From Myxococcales bacterium (GTDB lineage Bacteria; Myxococcota_A; Polyangia; Haliangiales; Haliangiaceae), in NCBI GenBank assembly GCA_005779305.1, contig SXJR01000170.1, positions 1 through 38,035 of the forward strand: a stretch of DNA of 38,035 bases. Direction: 5' to 3'. This document shows positions 8,818 to 19,020 of the stretch, one piece after another (within the stretch, counting starts at the first letter, position 1; each line of letters opens with the position of its first letter). The notes below the pieces were generated by a model. That model did no database searches and was not told the origin of the DNA. It saw nothing but the letters and a program-made list of their open reading frames with translations. A program made the position numbers and the translations under genes.

Positions 8818-9000
8818 ATGCCCGGCCGGCGCATGATCGAGCGGCTGTCGATCAAGCTGTCCAACCGGTGCCGGAAGGCGTGCTGGTTCTGCTACAGCGC
8901 GTCGGGGCCGGCGCGGGCGAGACCCGGTGGACGGCCGACGACCTGGTCGCGCTGGTGACCGAGCACTGGCCCTCGGACACGTGGGCGCAGCGTGGATCGC
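8818..9000 (+). pseudogene. Frameshifted, truncated radical-SAM protein remnant
   Basis: From an ATG at 8818 (or 8833) the first frame reads 'IERLSIKLSNRCRKACWFCY', with the CxxxCxxC cluster motif of radical-SAM enzymes, then 'SASGP'. That frame stops at 8958. Sense continues in another frame from about 8915 with 'GETRWTADDLVALVT', a natural continuation of such a protein. So one frameshift lies near 8905-8920. After about 8990 the text becomes Pro/Arg-rich, and the SAM-binding part that should follow is absent before the next gene at 9167. This looks like a decayed, 3'-deleted gene. A sequencing error could explain the frameshift but not the missing ~200 residues. The whole 8787-9166 stretch has no other supportable gene. 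Confidence 0.6.
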
Positions 9001-9166
9001 GACTGACCTTCGACCCGCCCACCGTCGCAGCTCCGTCGGTTCCACCTCCCGCAGCACGGGCACTCGCTACCCGTCGCTGGTGGGAGTTAGGCGCGCTTCG
9101 CCGCGTCACACCGCGTCACTCGGCGACTGTTCCTCCCTCACCTGGCGCGTGGTACACCGTGGGCAG

Positions 9167-11152
<1,986 letters not shown>

Positions 11153-11161
11153 CGCTCGGGT

Positions 11162-11944
11162 TCAGGGCTTCTTGGGAGCGGCGATCGCCGAGAGCGCCTC
11201 GATGAGGCGCGCCGAGTCGGCGCCCTTGGCGAACACCGGCCGGCCCTGGACGATGCGCTCGGCGCCGTCGCCGGGTCGCTCGGCCAGGAAGACGACGCGC
11301 TCCAGCAACCAGGGCCGGAACGTCACTACCCAGTTGAAGACGTGGCCGCCCGAGCCGTTGGCCATGTGCCAGTCACACAGGATGACGTCGAAATCGGAAC
11401 GATCGAGGGCGGCGGTGGCCGCGTTGCCGCTGTCGACCGGAGTGACGGTCCAGCCGGTCTCGGTCAGGAGCTCGGTCATGACCGCGAGCAGGGCCGGATC
11501 GTCGTCGGCCAGGAGCAGCGTCGGCTGGACCCCATCACCCCATTGCGGCTCGGGATCGGCGGTGCGGGCACGCACACTGCGCCGCGCCGTGGCTTCGGCG
11601 ACGCGGATGATCTCCGCCGTGTCGTTGGCGCGCACCACCAGGCAGCGGCCGGCGACGATGCGGTCGAACTCGGGCGGCACCTCGTCGCCGATGAAGACGA
11701 AGCGATCGCGCAGGTCGAAGCGGTGCTCGAGCACCCAGCGATAGACCTCGCCGCCCAGGCCATGACTGGCGTCCCACGCCGCCACCACAGCGTCCAGCTC
11801 CCGCTCGGCGCCGAGCATGGTCCGTGCCTGCATCGAGGTGGCGGCGAGGTTCACCGAGAAGCCGCGCGCCTCGAACACCCGGGTCAGCAGGTCGAGGAGC
11901 TGGACATCGTGGTGCAGCAGCAGGAGGGTACGACGCGGCTCCAC
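11162..11944 (-). CDS. Tandem receiver protein with a degenerate first receiver
   Basis: This 260-aa protein consists of two response-regulator receiver domains and no output domain. The second (about residues 140-255) has acidic residues 'LLADDDPALL', phospho-Asp in 'DVILCDWHM' and conserved Lys in 'PVFAKGAD'; the usual Thr/Ser position seems to be Ala ('VVFLAE'). The first (about 5-115) aligns with it by eye but has Ala where the phospho-Asp should be ('DAVVAAWDAS') and Arg for Lys ('LVVRAND'). It therefore looks like a duplication whose first copy became a pseudoreceiver. Start is a GTG at 11944, preceded by a strong -10. It is divergent from the ATPase-domain-only Hsp70 and convergent with the aconitase gene, 9 nt between stops. 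Confidence 0.85.
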   Translation of the reverse strand: MEPRRTLLLLHHDVQLLDLLTRVFEARGFSVNLAATSMQARTMLGAERELDAVVAAWDASHGLGGEVYRWVLEHRFDLRDRFVFIGDEVPPEFDRIVAGRCLVVRANDTAEIIRVAEATARRSVRARTADPEPQWGDGVQPTLLLADDDPALLAVMTELLTETGWTVTPVDSGNAATAALDRSDFDVILCDWHMANGSGGHVFNWVVTFRPWLLERVVFLAERPGDGAERIVQGRPVFAKGADSARLIEALSAIAAPKKP

Positions 11945-11951
11945 TCTCCGG

Positions 11952-11957
11952 AGTATA
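11952..11957 (-). promoter_or_regulatory. Putative -10 (TATACT), leaderless transcript of the receiver gene
   Basis: TATACT on the minus strand ends 7 nt before the GTG at 11944. It differs from the TATAAT consensus at one base. The start codon would be at +1. Confidence 0.6.
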
Positions 11958-12081
11958 CGTCGGCTCGCACACAGGGTGCGCGATCGCAGCTATCCGGGCC
12001 GCACCCCATGAGTGCCCGCTTGGGGCGCGCGGCGGCGACGATCCGCGCTAGATTGGAGAGGGACTCGCGGATAGCGCCTGG

Positions 12082-13269
12082 ATGACCTCCCGCCCTGCTC
12101 TGCCCACCATCATCGGGATCGATCTCGGTACCTCCAACACCGCCGTGTCGGTGGTGAAGGACGGGAAGGTCAGCGTATTGACCAACGCTGACGGTTCGCG
12201 CGCGATCCCGTCGGTGGTGTCGTTCCCGCACAACGCCCCACCCATCGTCGGGGCCGAGGCGCGGCGCCGGATCGCCACCGAGCCGTCGCGCACCGTGTCC
12301 TCGCCCAAGCGCCTGCTCGGCCGCAAGTTCACCGACCGCGAGGTCCAGAGCTTCGTCGGCTCGGCCGCGTACCGCACCGTGGCCGCTCCCGACGGTGGCG
12401 TGCTGGTCGAGATCGAAAGCGAGAGCTACGCCATCCCCCAGCTGTGCGGGTTCATCCTCCAAGCGGCCAGGAGCCTGGCCGAGCGCCACCTCAAGGACGT
12501 GCGCCTGGCGGTCCTGGCGGTGCCGGTCAGCTTCGACGAGGTTCGCTGCCGCGCCGTCGAGGTCGCGGCCAAGCTCGCCGGCCTCGAGGTGGTGGGCCTG
12601 ATCGCCGAGCCCAACGCCGCCGCGCTCGCCAACCGCTACGTGCCCGGCTTCGGCGGGCTGGTCGGCGTCTACGACTTCGGCGGCGGCACCTTCGACTTCT
12701 CGATCGTCGACGTCTCGCGCTCGCGCTTCCAGGTCGTGGCCTCGGCCGGCGACGCCTGGCTCGGCGGTGACGACATCGACGCCGTGCTCTCGGACGCCGC
12801 CGCCAACCAGTTCTGGCGCCAGCACAAGGTCGACCTGCGCAAGCACGCCGCCGAGTTGCAGCGGCTGCGCTTCGCCTGCGAGGAGGCCAAGCGCGCGCTG
12901 TCCACCGCCGAGACCACGCGGCTCGAGGTCAAGGACGTGCTGCGCACCGCCGAGGGTATGGTCAGCCTCAAGCTCTCGCTCGATCGCGGCACGCTGACCC
13001 GCGCGGCCGGCGCCATCGTCCGCCGCAGCCTCGAGGTGGCCGATCGCGCCGTGGCGCAGGCTGGCATCAAGCCCACCGATCTCACCGCCGTGTACCTGTG
13101 CGGCGGCTCCTCGCAGATGCCGGCGGTGCGCGACGCGGTCCAGAAGCACTTCAGCGTCCCGCTCAAGGCCGGCGTCGCACCCGAGCAGGCCGTCTGCGTC
13201 GGCGCCGCGATCCACGGCTCGCTGATCGCGCAGCGTCGATCGTCGCCCATCCTGGCGCAGCGCGGCTGA
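12082..13269 (+). CDS. Hsp70-family protein consisting only of the ATPase domain
   Basis: This 395-aa protein contains the complete Hsp70 nucleotide-binding domain: phosphate-1 'GIDLGTSNTAVSV', connect-1 region 'AEPNAAALA', phosphate-2 'VYDFGGGTFDFSIV', 'GDAWLGGDDID', and adenosine motif 'LCGGSSQMPAVRD'. It ends about 20 residues after the domain, with no substrate-binding beta domain or lid, so it is far shorter than DnaK (~638 aa). It cannot be a normal client-holding chaperone by itself. It may act as an ATP-controlled switch or work with a partner. A possible -10 (TAGATT, 12049-12054) leaves a short leader containing GGAGAGG, unlike the leaderless neighbours. It is divergent from the tandem receiver gene; a shared function is only positional. 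Confidence 0.88.
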   Translation: MTSRPALPTIIGIDLGTSNTAVSVVKDGKVSVLTNADGSRAIPSVVSFPHNAPPIVGAEARRRIATEPSRTVSSPKRLLGRKFTDREVQSFVGSAAYRTVAAPDGGVLVEIESESYAIPQLCGFILQAARSLAERHLKDVRLAVLAVPVSFDEVRCRAVEVAAKLAGLEVVGLIAEPNAAALANRYVPGFGGLVGVYDFGGGTFDFSIVDVSRSRFQVVASAGDAWLGGDDIDAVLSDAAANQFWRQHKVDLRKHAAELQRLRFACEEAKRALSTAETTRLEVKDVLRTAEGMVSLKLSLDRGTLTRAAGAIVRRSLEVADRAVAQAGIKPTDLTAVYLCGGSSQMPAVRDAVQKHFSVPLKAGVAPEQAVCVGAAIHGSLIAQRRSSPILAQRG

Positions 13270-13320
13270 CCGGGGCAGAGATTGCCGGACCTGGCCGCGA
13301 GCCAGGAGCGTCGCGCCAGG

Positions 13321-13326
13321 TAGGCT
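13321..13326 (+). promoter_or_regulatory. Putative -10 (TAGGCT), leaderless lipoprotein gene
   Basis: TAGGCT ends 7 nt before the ATG at 13334. No Shine-Dalgarno is visible between them. It is a weak hexamer alone but fits the window-wide spacing pattern. Confidence 0.4.
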
Positions 13327-13333
13327 GGCCGTC

Positions 13334-14794
13334 ATGCTGTCCCGCGCTCTCGCCGTCATCGCGATCACCACCAGTGCGATCGCATGCCGGAGCGCGGTCG
13401 TCGTCCATCCGCTCGACCTGGCGCCCGCCGACACCGAGTTGGCGATCCTCGTCCACCCCCAGGCCCTCGAGGTCGCCGACCGAGCGTTGCAGCAGGTCCG
13501 TGCGGCCGGCCAGAAGCACGCGTCTGTCGTCGGCGTCGCACGCGCCGCGGACCTCGTGGCCGCAGAGCTCTATGGATCGACGGAGGCGTCCAGCCTCTAC
13601 CAGGCCGGGCTCACCCCTCGCAAGCCGATGGCCGTCTTCGTGACCCCAGCCGGCCGGGTGACTGTCTGGCCGGTCAGCGCGCGCGCCCGATTCGTCGCGC
13701 TCCGTCGCGGCGAGCTTCGCGATGGACGAGACCACGTCGGATCCGAGGTCTGCGCCCCGCTCGGCGGGCATTACGTGTGCACTCCCGACATCGAGACCCT
13801 GTCGCATCTCGGAGGCTCCGATCTCCGCAAGCGACTCGACCGCGCGGAACCCGGCGATATCCAGATCCTCCTCGGCGAGCGCGACCCGAGGGAGCCGACC
13901 TCCTCGTTCGGAGTGACGTTCCAGCGCGGTCAGGTGACCGTACGCGGCGCGATCGCGAACCTGCAGTGGCCATCATCGCCGTTCGCGCGCGCGGCGCGGC
14001 CCGATCCAGACGGCGCCTCGGCCTTCTTCTCGCTGGCTGTGGCCCCGACGAGCACGAGCTGGAGCGGGATTCCTCCGGTCTTGCGTGAGCTCCTCGCCGA
14101 CACGACCGGCCGCCTCTCGCTGCGCGTGCCGTTCGGCGCTCGCGCCTTCATCGCCGAGATCCCCATCGTCGACCACACGCGGATCGACGAGCGCATCGCG
14201 GCGTGTGACGTGGGATCCGAGCTTCCTGGCCTCGTCACCAAGCTGGACGGCGGCGCCTGTCGCATCGGGCCGCGTGGGATCCCGATCCGGGTCGACGGCG
14301 ATCTGGTCCGGATCGGCGAGACCGCAGTGACCGGGCTGCGCCGGCCGCGCCTGGCACCTGGCACGCTCGCCGACCTGCTCGAGGCAGAGTGGAGCGTCGC
14401 GATGTGGGCGCGAGGCAGCCTGACCAACCTCGACGAGGACGGGCTGGCGTGGTTCCCGGGCGGTCCTCAGCTCGGACATGGCGGCGTGGGCCTCCTCTCC
14501 GAGGTCGTGGCCGGAGCGGAGATCACCAAGCATGAGATCCGCGTCGTCGCGGCGATCCGGACCATCTTCGCCCACTCCGAGGACGAGACCGAGGCGCTCC
14601 TGACGTTGCTCGATCGCCGGACCAGCGGCGAGGACATCGCCGCCCCCCTGGCGGCGCTGGCTCAGGCCCATCCGTCGACTCCGCTCGCGTCCGACATCGC
14701 CGCGTCGGGCTACGGCCTGCAGCTCTCGGGCGACCTCATCAGGTTCGCCATCACCGCCTACTCGCTGTTCACCGACGACGCCGTCCAGCGGTGA
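13334..14794 (+). CDS. Lipoprotein of unknown function
   Basis: This 486-aa protein begins with a short hydrophobic signal ending in a lipobox-like 'SAIAC' (Cys18), so it should be exported and lipidated. The mature part has mixed strands and helices, beginning 'LDLAPADTELAILVHPQALEVADRALQQV' in pieces reminiscent of other large uncharacterised lipoproteins of this phylum. Cys pairs appear near residues 140-150, and no catalytic motif is recognised. Codon use is slightly less GC-biased than its neighbours (for example more TCG/CGA and CAT), but not strongly enough to call transfer. The TldD-like gene starts 45 nt downstream with its own promoter-like sequence. Confidence 0.8.
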   Translation: MLSRALAVIAITTSAIACRSAVVVHPLDLAPADTELAILVHPQALEVADRALQQVRAAGQKHASVVGVARAADLVAAELYGSTEASSLYQAGLTPRKPMAVFVTPAGRVTVWPVSARARFVALRRGELRDGRDHVGSEVCAPLGGHYVCTPDIETLSHLGGSDLRKRLDRAEPGDIQILLGERDPREPTSSFGVTFQRGQVTVRGAIANLQWPSSPFARAARPDPDGASAFFSLAVAPTSTSWSGIPPVLRELLADTTGRLSLRVPFGARAFIAEIPIVDHTRIDERIAACDVGSELPGLVTKLDGGACRIGPRGIPIRVDGDLVRIGETAVTGLRRPRLAPGTLADLLEAEWSVAMWARGSLTNLDEDGLAWFPGGPQLGHGGVGLLSEVVAGAEITKHEIRVVAAIRTIFAHSEDETEALLTLLDRRTSGEDIAAPLAALAQAHPSTPLASDIAASGYGLQLSGDLIRFAITAYSLFTDDAVQR

Positions 14795-14803
14795 CCACCG
14801 AGG

Positions 14804-14832
14804 TTGTTTCTTGGCCTCCCGCCTCGTACGCT
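14804..14832 (+). promoter_or_regulatory. Promoter of the tldD-like operon: TTGTTT-17-TACGCT
   Basis: A -35-like TTGTTT (14804-14809) and a -10-like TACGCT (14827-14832) are separated by 17 nt. The -10 ends 7 nt before the ATG at 14840, again placing the start codon near +1. Confidence 0.55.
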
Positions 14833-14839
14833 TCAAGCC

Positions 14840-16648
14840 ATGTATCGCTCTGTCCCGGCGCTGGCCTTGACCACCGCCGTTCTCCTCTCGTGCGGCCCTG
14901 GTGGCAAGGGCGGCACGAAGACCACGCCCGTCCCCGACCTGCCCGCCGAGCCCGTCGAGTTGCCCGCGATCCCGTCGCGCATCGAGACCGCGACCAGCCA
15001 GCCCACCGACGGTGACACGCCGTCGGCGCGCTCGCCGGTGCTCGACGTGATGTCGGCCGAGAACAAGCGCTGGATGGACGTCCTCGCCAAGGCCAACGAC
15101 CCGGCCTACTACCTGGCCTACCAGCTGGTCGAGCAGCGCGTGGTCTCGATGGACGCCGAGGGTGGCGCCATCATCGGTGACTCCGACGACACGGACCGGA
15201 TCCTCGATGTCGAGATCCGCGTTGGTACCCCCGAGCTCGACAACACCCGCCCCATCTCCGGCGACGACAACGAGCTCAACGCGCCGCTGCGCCGCCGGGC
15301 GGTGGCCCCGTTCGGCAATGACAAGCTCGCCCTCGCCAACCACCTCTGGCTCGAGACCGATCGCCGCTACCGCGAGGGCGTCCTGGCCCTGGCCTACGTG
15401 CGCCAGGATCAACGCACCCTGGGCAAGCGCGAGGCGCCGCCCGACTTCGCGGCCGGCAAGAAGGAGACGTACATCGCCACGCCGGCGGCCCTGGTGTTCG
15501 ACAAGGCGACCTGGGTCGCGCGGCTCAAGCGCTGCTCGGAGCGGGCCTTCCGGGGCGTCGCCACCCGCGGCAGCTGCGGCCTCCTCTTCACACAGAACAC
15601 GGCCTGGTTGGTCAACAGCGAGGGTACTCAGACCCAGCTGTCGTGGACCACGGCCCAGATCTCGGTGTCGGTGGGTGTGAAGGCCGACGACGGCCAGGGC
15701 CTGGGCCGCCTCGAGCAGGCCTTCGCGCAGACCCCGAGCGGCCTGCCCGACGACGCCGGAGTCGACAAGATGATCGACGCCGTGACCAAAGATCTCGATG
15801 CGCTCCACAAGGCGCCGCTCGCCGATCCCTACGTCGGCCCCGCCATCCTCGAGGGCCGCGCCGCTGGCGTGTTCTTCCACGAGGTCTTCGGCCACCGCAT
15901 CGAGGGCCACCGCCAGAAGGACGAGACCAGCGGCAAGACCTTCTCGTCGTACATCGGCAAGGACATCATGCCGGCCTGGCTGTCGGTCTTCGACGATCCG
16001 ACGCTGACGACGCTCAACGGCCAGCAGCTCAACGGCTTCTATCGCTTCGACGACGAGGGCGTGCGCGCCCAGCGCGTCGACCTGGTCAAGGATGGCAAGC
16101 TCGTCGACTTCCTCATGGGCCGCAACCCGATCGCGGTGTCGCCGGCGTCCAACGGCCACGGCCGCAAGCAGGCCGGGTTCGACCCCGTGGCCCGGCAGGG
16201 CAACCTGGTGGTGACGTCGACCCGCTCGGTCGAGCGCGCCGACCTCGAGAAGATGTTGCTCGAGGAGGTCAAGCGTCAGGGCCGGCCCTACGGCATGGTC
16301 TTCACCGACATCTCGGGCGGCTTCACCAACACCAGCGCCTTCGCGCCGCAGGCCTTCAAGGTCGAGCCGGTGATGGCCTACCGCCTCTACCCCGACGGCC
16401 GCCGCGAGCTGGTGCGCGGGATCGACATCGGCGGCACGCCCCTGGTGGCGCTGCAGTCGATCCGGGCCGCCAGCCGCGAGGTCGAGACCTTCAACGGCGT
16501 GTGCGGCGCCGAGAGCGGCTGGGTGCCGGTGTCGGCGTCGGCGCCGAGCCTGCTGGTCGAGAAGATCGAGGTCGAGAAGTCGTTCATCCCGGCCGATCGG
16601 CCACCGGTCCTCGATGCGCCATCGATCCGGAAGGGAGGCGTGCGATGA
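14840..16648 (+). CDS. Exported TldD-like metalloprotease lipoprotein
   Basis: The 602-aa protein starts at an ATG at 14840; an upstream in-frame ATG would bury the signal. 'LALTTAVLLSC' is a good lipoprotein signal. The TldD/PmbA signature is clear: HEVFGH (His347, Glu348, His352), the metal-binding HExxxH of TldD, then 'GHRIEGHRQKDE', 'YRFDDEGVRAQRVDLVKDGKL', 'NGHGRKQAGFDPVARQGNL' and the C-terminal TldD fold. Canonical TldD is cytoplasmic and pairs with TldE to cut unfolded peptides such as microcin B17 leaders and CcdA. This one carries an export signal plus ~80 extra N-terminal residues and probably works outside the cytoplasm. It overlaps the partner tldE-like gene by 4 nt. Confidence 0.88.
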   Translation: MYRSVPALALTTAVLLSCGPGGKGGTKTTPVPDLPAEPVELPAIPSRIETATSQPTDGDTPSARSPVLDVMSAENKRWMDVLAKANDPAYYLAYQLVEQRVVSMDAEGGAIIGDSDDTDRILDVEIRVGTPELDNTRPISGDDNELNAPLRRRAVAPFGNDKLALANHLWLETDRRYREGVLALAYVRQDQRTLGKREAPPDFAAGKKETYIATPAALVFDKATWVARLKRCSERAFRGVATRGSCGLLFTQNTAWLVNSEGTQTQLSWTTAQISVSVGVKADDGQGLGRLEQAFAQTPSGLPDDAGVDKMIDAVTKDLDALHKAPLADPYVGPAILEGRAAGVFFHEVFGHRIEGHRQKDETSGKTFSSYIGKDIMPAWLSVFDDPTLTTLNGQQLNGFYRFDDEGVRAQRVDLVKDGKLVDFLMGRNPIAVSPASNGHGRKQAGFDPVARQGNLVVTSTRSVERADLEKMLLEEVKRQGRPYGMVFTDISGGFTNTSAFAPQAFKVEPVMAYRLYPDGRRELVRGIDIGGTPLVALQSIRAASREVETFNGVCGAESGWVPVSASAPSLLVEKIEVEKSFIPADRPPVLDAPSIRKGGVR

Positions 16649-18465
16649 AGCGCCACGTCCACCTGCTCGCCGCCGCCGCCGTCCTCGCCAGCGTGACCCC
16701 GGCCGCGGCCAAGAAGGTGCCGCCGGTGGGTCCGCCGTCGAAGGCCATCACCGAGGAGATCATCGACGCGATCGCCGAGGAGATGGACCGCGCCCTGGCC
16801 CGCCTCGAGCTGCCCGGCGCGCCGAAGCCGTTCCACATCTCGTACAAGATCACCGAGGTCGAGGTGAACGACGCGGTCGCCAGCCTCGGCCACGTCACCA
16901 ACAAGAAGCACCGCCACTTCGTGAACCTCGAGTGCCGGGTGCGCGTGCAGCACGACGGCGTCGACAACGGCAACTTCGTCGTGCCCGGCGGCGAGGCCAT
17001 CGATGGCAGCGCCGGCATCAGCCTGTCGCTCGAGGCCACGCCGCGCATCGCCCGCCGGGCCGCCTGGCTGGTCACCGACACCGCCTACAAGGAGGCGCTG
17101 ATCCAGCTCCGCGCCAAGCTCGACGCCCGCGCCGCCGGCGGTGTGAAGGCCGGGATCCCGCCGTGGACCACCGAGGCCCCGGTGGTCGGCGAGGAGCCGG
17201 TGCTGGTGGCGCCGCTCGAGTCGCTCGACGACGTGATCGCGCGCGCCGAGAAGATCTCGGCGGTGTTCCGCGACGATCCTACGATCCGCGAGTCGCACGT
17301 CGCCTTCACCTCGTACCTCGAGCGCCGCTGGTACCTCACCACCGAGGGCACCAGTGTCAACGACACCCGCCGCGCCTCGGGCGTGATGATCGTCGCCCAC
17401 GGCCAGGCCGCCGACGGCCAGGAGCTGGCGCAGTACTTCACCCGCTACGGCCGCACCGCCGACGATCTGCCCGGCGACGCCGAGCTGGAGCGCGAGGCGC
17501 GGACGCTGGGCGCCAACATCGCCGCCCTCGCCGAGGCGCCGCGCCTCGACGCGTACACCGGTCCGGTCCTGTTCCAGGGCCAGGCCGCGGCCGGCGTGGT
17601 GCGCTTCGGCCTGGCGCCCAACCTGGGCGGCACACCGCTGCCCGAGGGGATCAACCCCGCCGACGCCAAGCTCTTCGGTGGCGCCCTCACCGATCGCGTC
17701 GGCCTGAAGGTCGTGGCGCCGTCGCTCACCATCGTCGACGATCCGACCATCGGCGTCTCGGCCGGGAGGTCGGTGATCGGCGGCTACAAGATCGACGACG
17801 AGGGCGTCGCCGCCCAGCGGGTCGAGGTGGTCAAGGCCGGGATGCTCACCAATCTGCTCACCTCGCGCACGCCGGCGAGCGCGAGCGCTCGATCCAACGG
17901 CCACGCCCGCCGCACCTTCCGCGGTGGCGCGTTCCACGGAAGCGCCACCAACCTGATCGTGACCGCCAAGGGCGGCGTGGCCGCGGCCGCGCTCAAGAAG
18001 AAGCTCCTGGGCGAGGTCCGCGCCGCCGGGCTGACGTCCGGCCTCGTCATCCGTCAATTCGACGACGCCGCAGTGACGGCCACCACCGAGCTGGCGCGTC
18101 GCGAGCTGATCCAGATCGCGGTCAACACCAACCAGGCGCTGCCGCCGCCCACGCTCCTCGCGTACCGCGTGACCCTGGACGGCAAGGAGCAGCTCGTGCG
18201 CGGGGCCCAGCTCGCCGAGCTCCCCATCAAGGCCTGGAAGGACCTGCTCGCGGTCGGCAACACCCCGACCGTGGCCAACTACCTGGCGTCGACCGAGAGC
18301 CAGATCGAGCACCGCATCGATGGCGTCGATGAGGGCTTCGTGCCGTCGTCGGGCATCGAGAGCTCGGTGACCACGCCCGACCTCCTGTTCAAGGAGCTCG
18401 ACGTGGTGCCGTCGACGATCGGGCTCCGCGCCCGGCCGCTGGTGCCGCCGCCTTCGAGCAAGTGA
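16645..18465 (+). CDS. Exported TldE/PmbA-like partner subunit
   Basis: This 606-aa protein starts at an ATG overlapping the tldD-like stop (ATGA), with AAGGGAGG 6 nt upstream as a strong ribosome site. An N-terminal signal peptide (MKRHVHLLAAAAVLASVTPAAA) is predicted with cleavage after AAA and no lipobox. The fold parallels its neighbour: 'YKIDDEGVAAQRVEVVKAGML' and 'RSNGHARR' match the TldD sequence, but the HExxxH position reads 'GQAAAGVVRFGLAPNL', so it lacks metal ligands as TldE does. TldD/TldE act as a heterodimer in which only TldD is catalytic. Here both have export signals, supporting an extracytoplasmic peptidase pair. A radical-SAM gene overlaps its end. Confidence 0.88.
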   Translation: MKRHVHLLAAAAVLASVTPAAAKKVPPVGPPSKAITEEIIDAIAEEMDRALARLELPGAPKPFHISYKITEVEVNDAVASLGHVTNKKHRHFVNLECRVRVQHDGVDNGNFVVPGGEAIDGSAGISLSLEATPRIARRAAWLVTDTAYKEALIQLRAKLDARAAGGVKAGIPPWTTEAPVVGEEPVLVAPLESLDDVIARAEKISAVFRDDPTIRESHVAFTSYLERRWYLTTEGTSVNDTRRASGVMIVAHGQAADGQELAQYFTRYGRTADDLPGDAELEREARTLGANIAALAEAPRLDAYTGPVLFQGQAAAGVVRFGLAPNLGGTPLPEGINPADAKLFGGALTDRVGLKVVAPSLTIVDDPTIGVSAGRSVIGGYKIDDEGVAAQRVEVVKAGMLTNLLTSRTPASASARSNGHARRTFRGGAFHGSATNLIVTAKGGVAAAALKKKLLGEVRAAGLTSGLVIRQFDDAAVTATTELARRELIQIAVNTNQALPPPTLLAYRVTLDGKEQLVRGAQLAELPIKAWKDLLAVGNTPTVANYLASTESQIEHRIDGVDEGFVPSSGIESSVTTPDLLFKELDVVPSTIGLRARPLVPPPSSK

Positions 18466-19013
18466 TCGCCCGCGTCCACGCCCGCGAGCCGCGCAGCCGC
18501 GCCAACGGGCCCGGCACCCGCTTCGTGATCTGGTTGCAGGGCTGCACGCTCGGCTGCCCGGGCTGCTTCAACCCCGGCACCCACGCCACCGGCGGCGACG
18601 CGATCGAGGTGGGCGCGCTCCTCGACGAGCTCCGCGCGACCCGCGGCATCGAAGGGCTCACCTTGTCGGGGGGCGAACCGTTGCAGCAGGCCCCGGCCGC
18701 ACTCGAGCTGGTGCTGGGCGCGCGGCGGCTCGGGCTGTCGACGCTGGTCTTCTCGGGCTACCGCCGCGAGGAGATCGCCGCGCAGGCGCTGGGGCCAGCG
18801 CTGCTCGCCCACCTCGACGTGTTGATCGACGGCCGCTACCAGGCCGGCGATCGACTCGGCGCCGGCCTGCGCGGCTCGGCCAACCAGCAGATCCACGTGC
18901 TGTCGACGCGGCACACGCGCGCCGAGGTCGAGGCCACGCCCACCGCCGAGATCCGCATCGCGCGCGATGGCTCGGTCGTGCTCACCGGCGTCGAACCGCT
19001 CAGGAAGCTCTGA
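18462..19013 (+). CDS. Small radical-SAM protein, NrdG/activase-like
   Basis: This 183-aa protein starts at a GTG overlapping the tldE-like TGA (GTGA). It has the cluster motif CTLGCPGC (Cys28, Cys32, Cys35), SAM-binding 'TLSGGEPLQQ', 'LVFSGYRREE' and 'VLIDGRYQ'. These match the short activating enzymes of anaerobic ribonucleotide reductase and pyruvate formate-lyase, which make a glycyl radical on a partner. No glycyl-radical enzyme (NrdD or PFL) lies in the window. Its translational coupling to an exported TldD/TldE pair is unusual, since the enzyme itself is cytoplasmic. It could instead modify a peptide later cut by the pair, but no precursor peptide is evident. Confidence 0.83.
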   Translation: MIARVHAREPRSRANGPGTRFVIWLQGCTLGCPGCFNPGTHATGGDAIEVGALLDELRATRGIEGLTLSGGEPLQQAPAALELVLGARRLGLSTLVFSGYRREEIAAQALGPALLAHLDVLIDGRYQAGDRLGAGLRGSANQQIHVLSTRHTRAEVEATPTAEIRIARDGSVVLTGVEPLRKL

Positions 19014-19020
19014 CCCGGAG

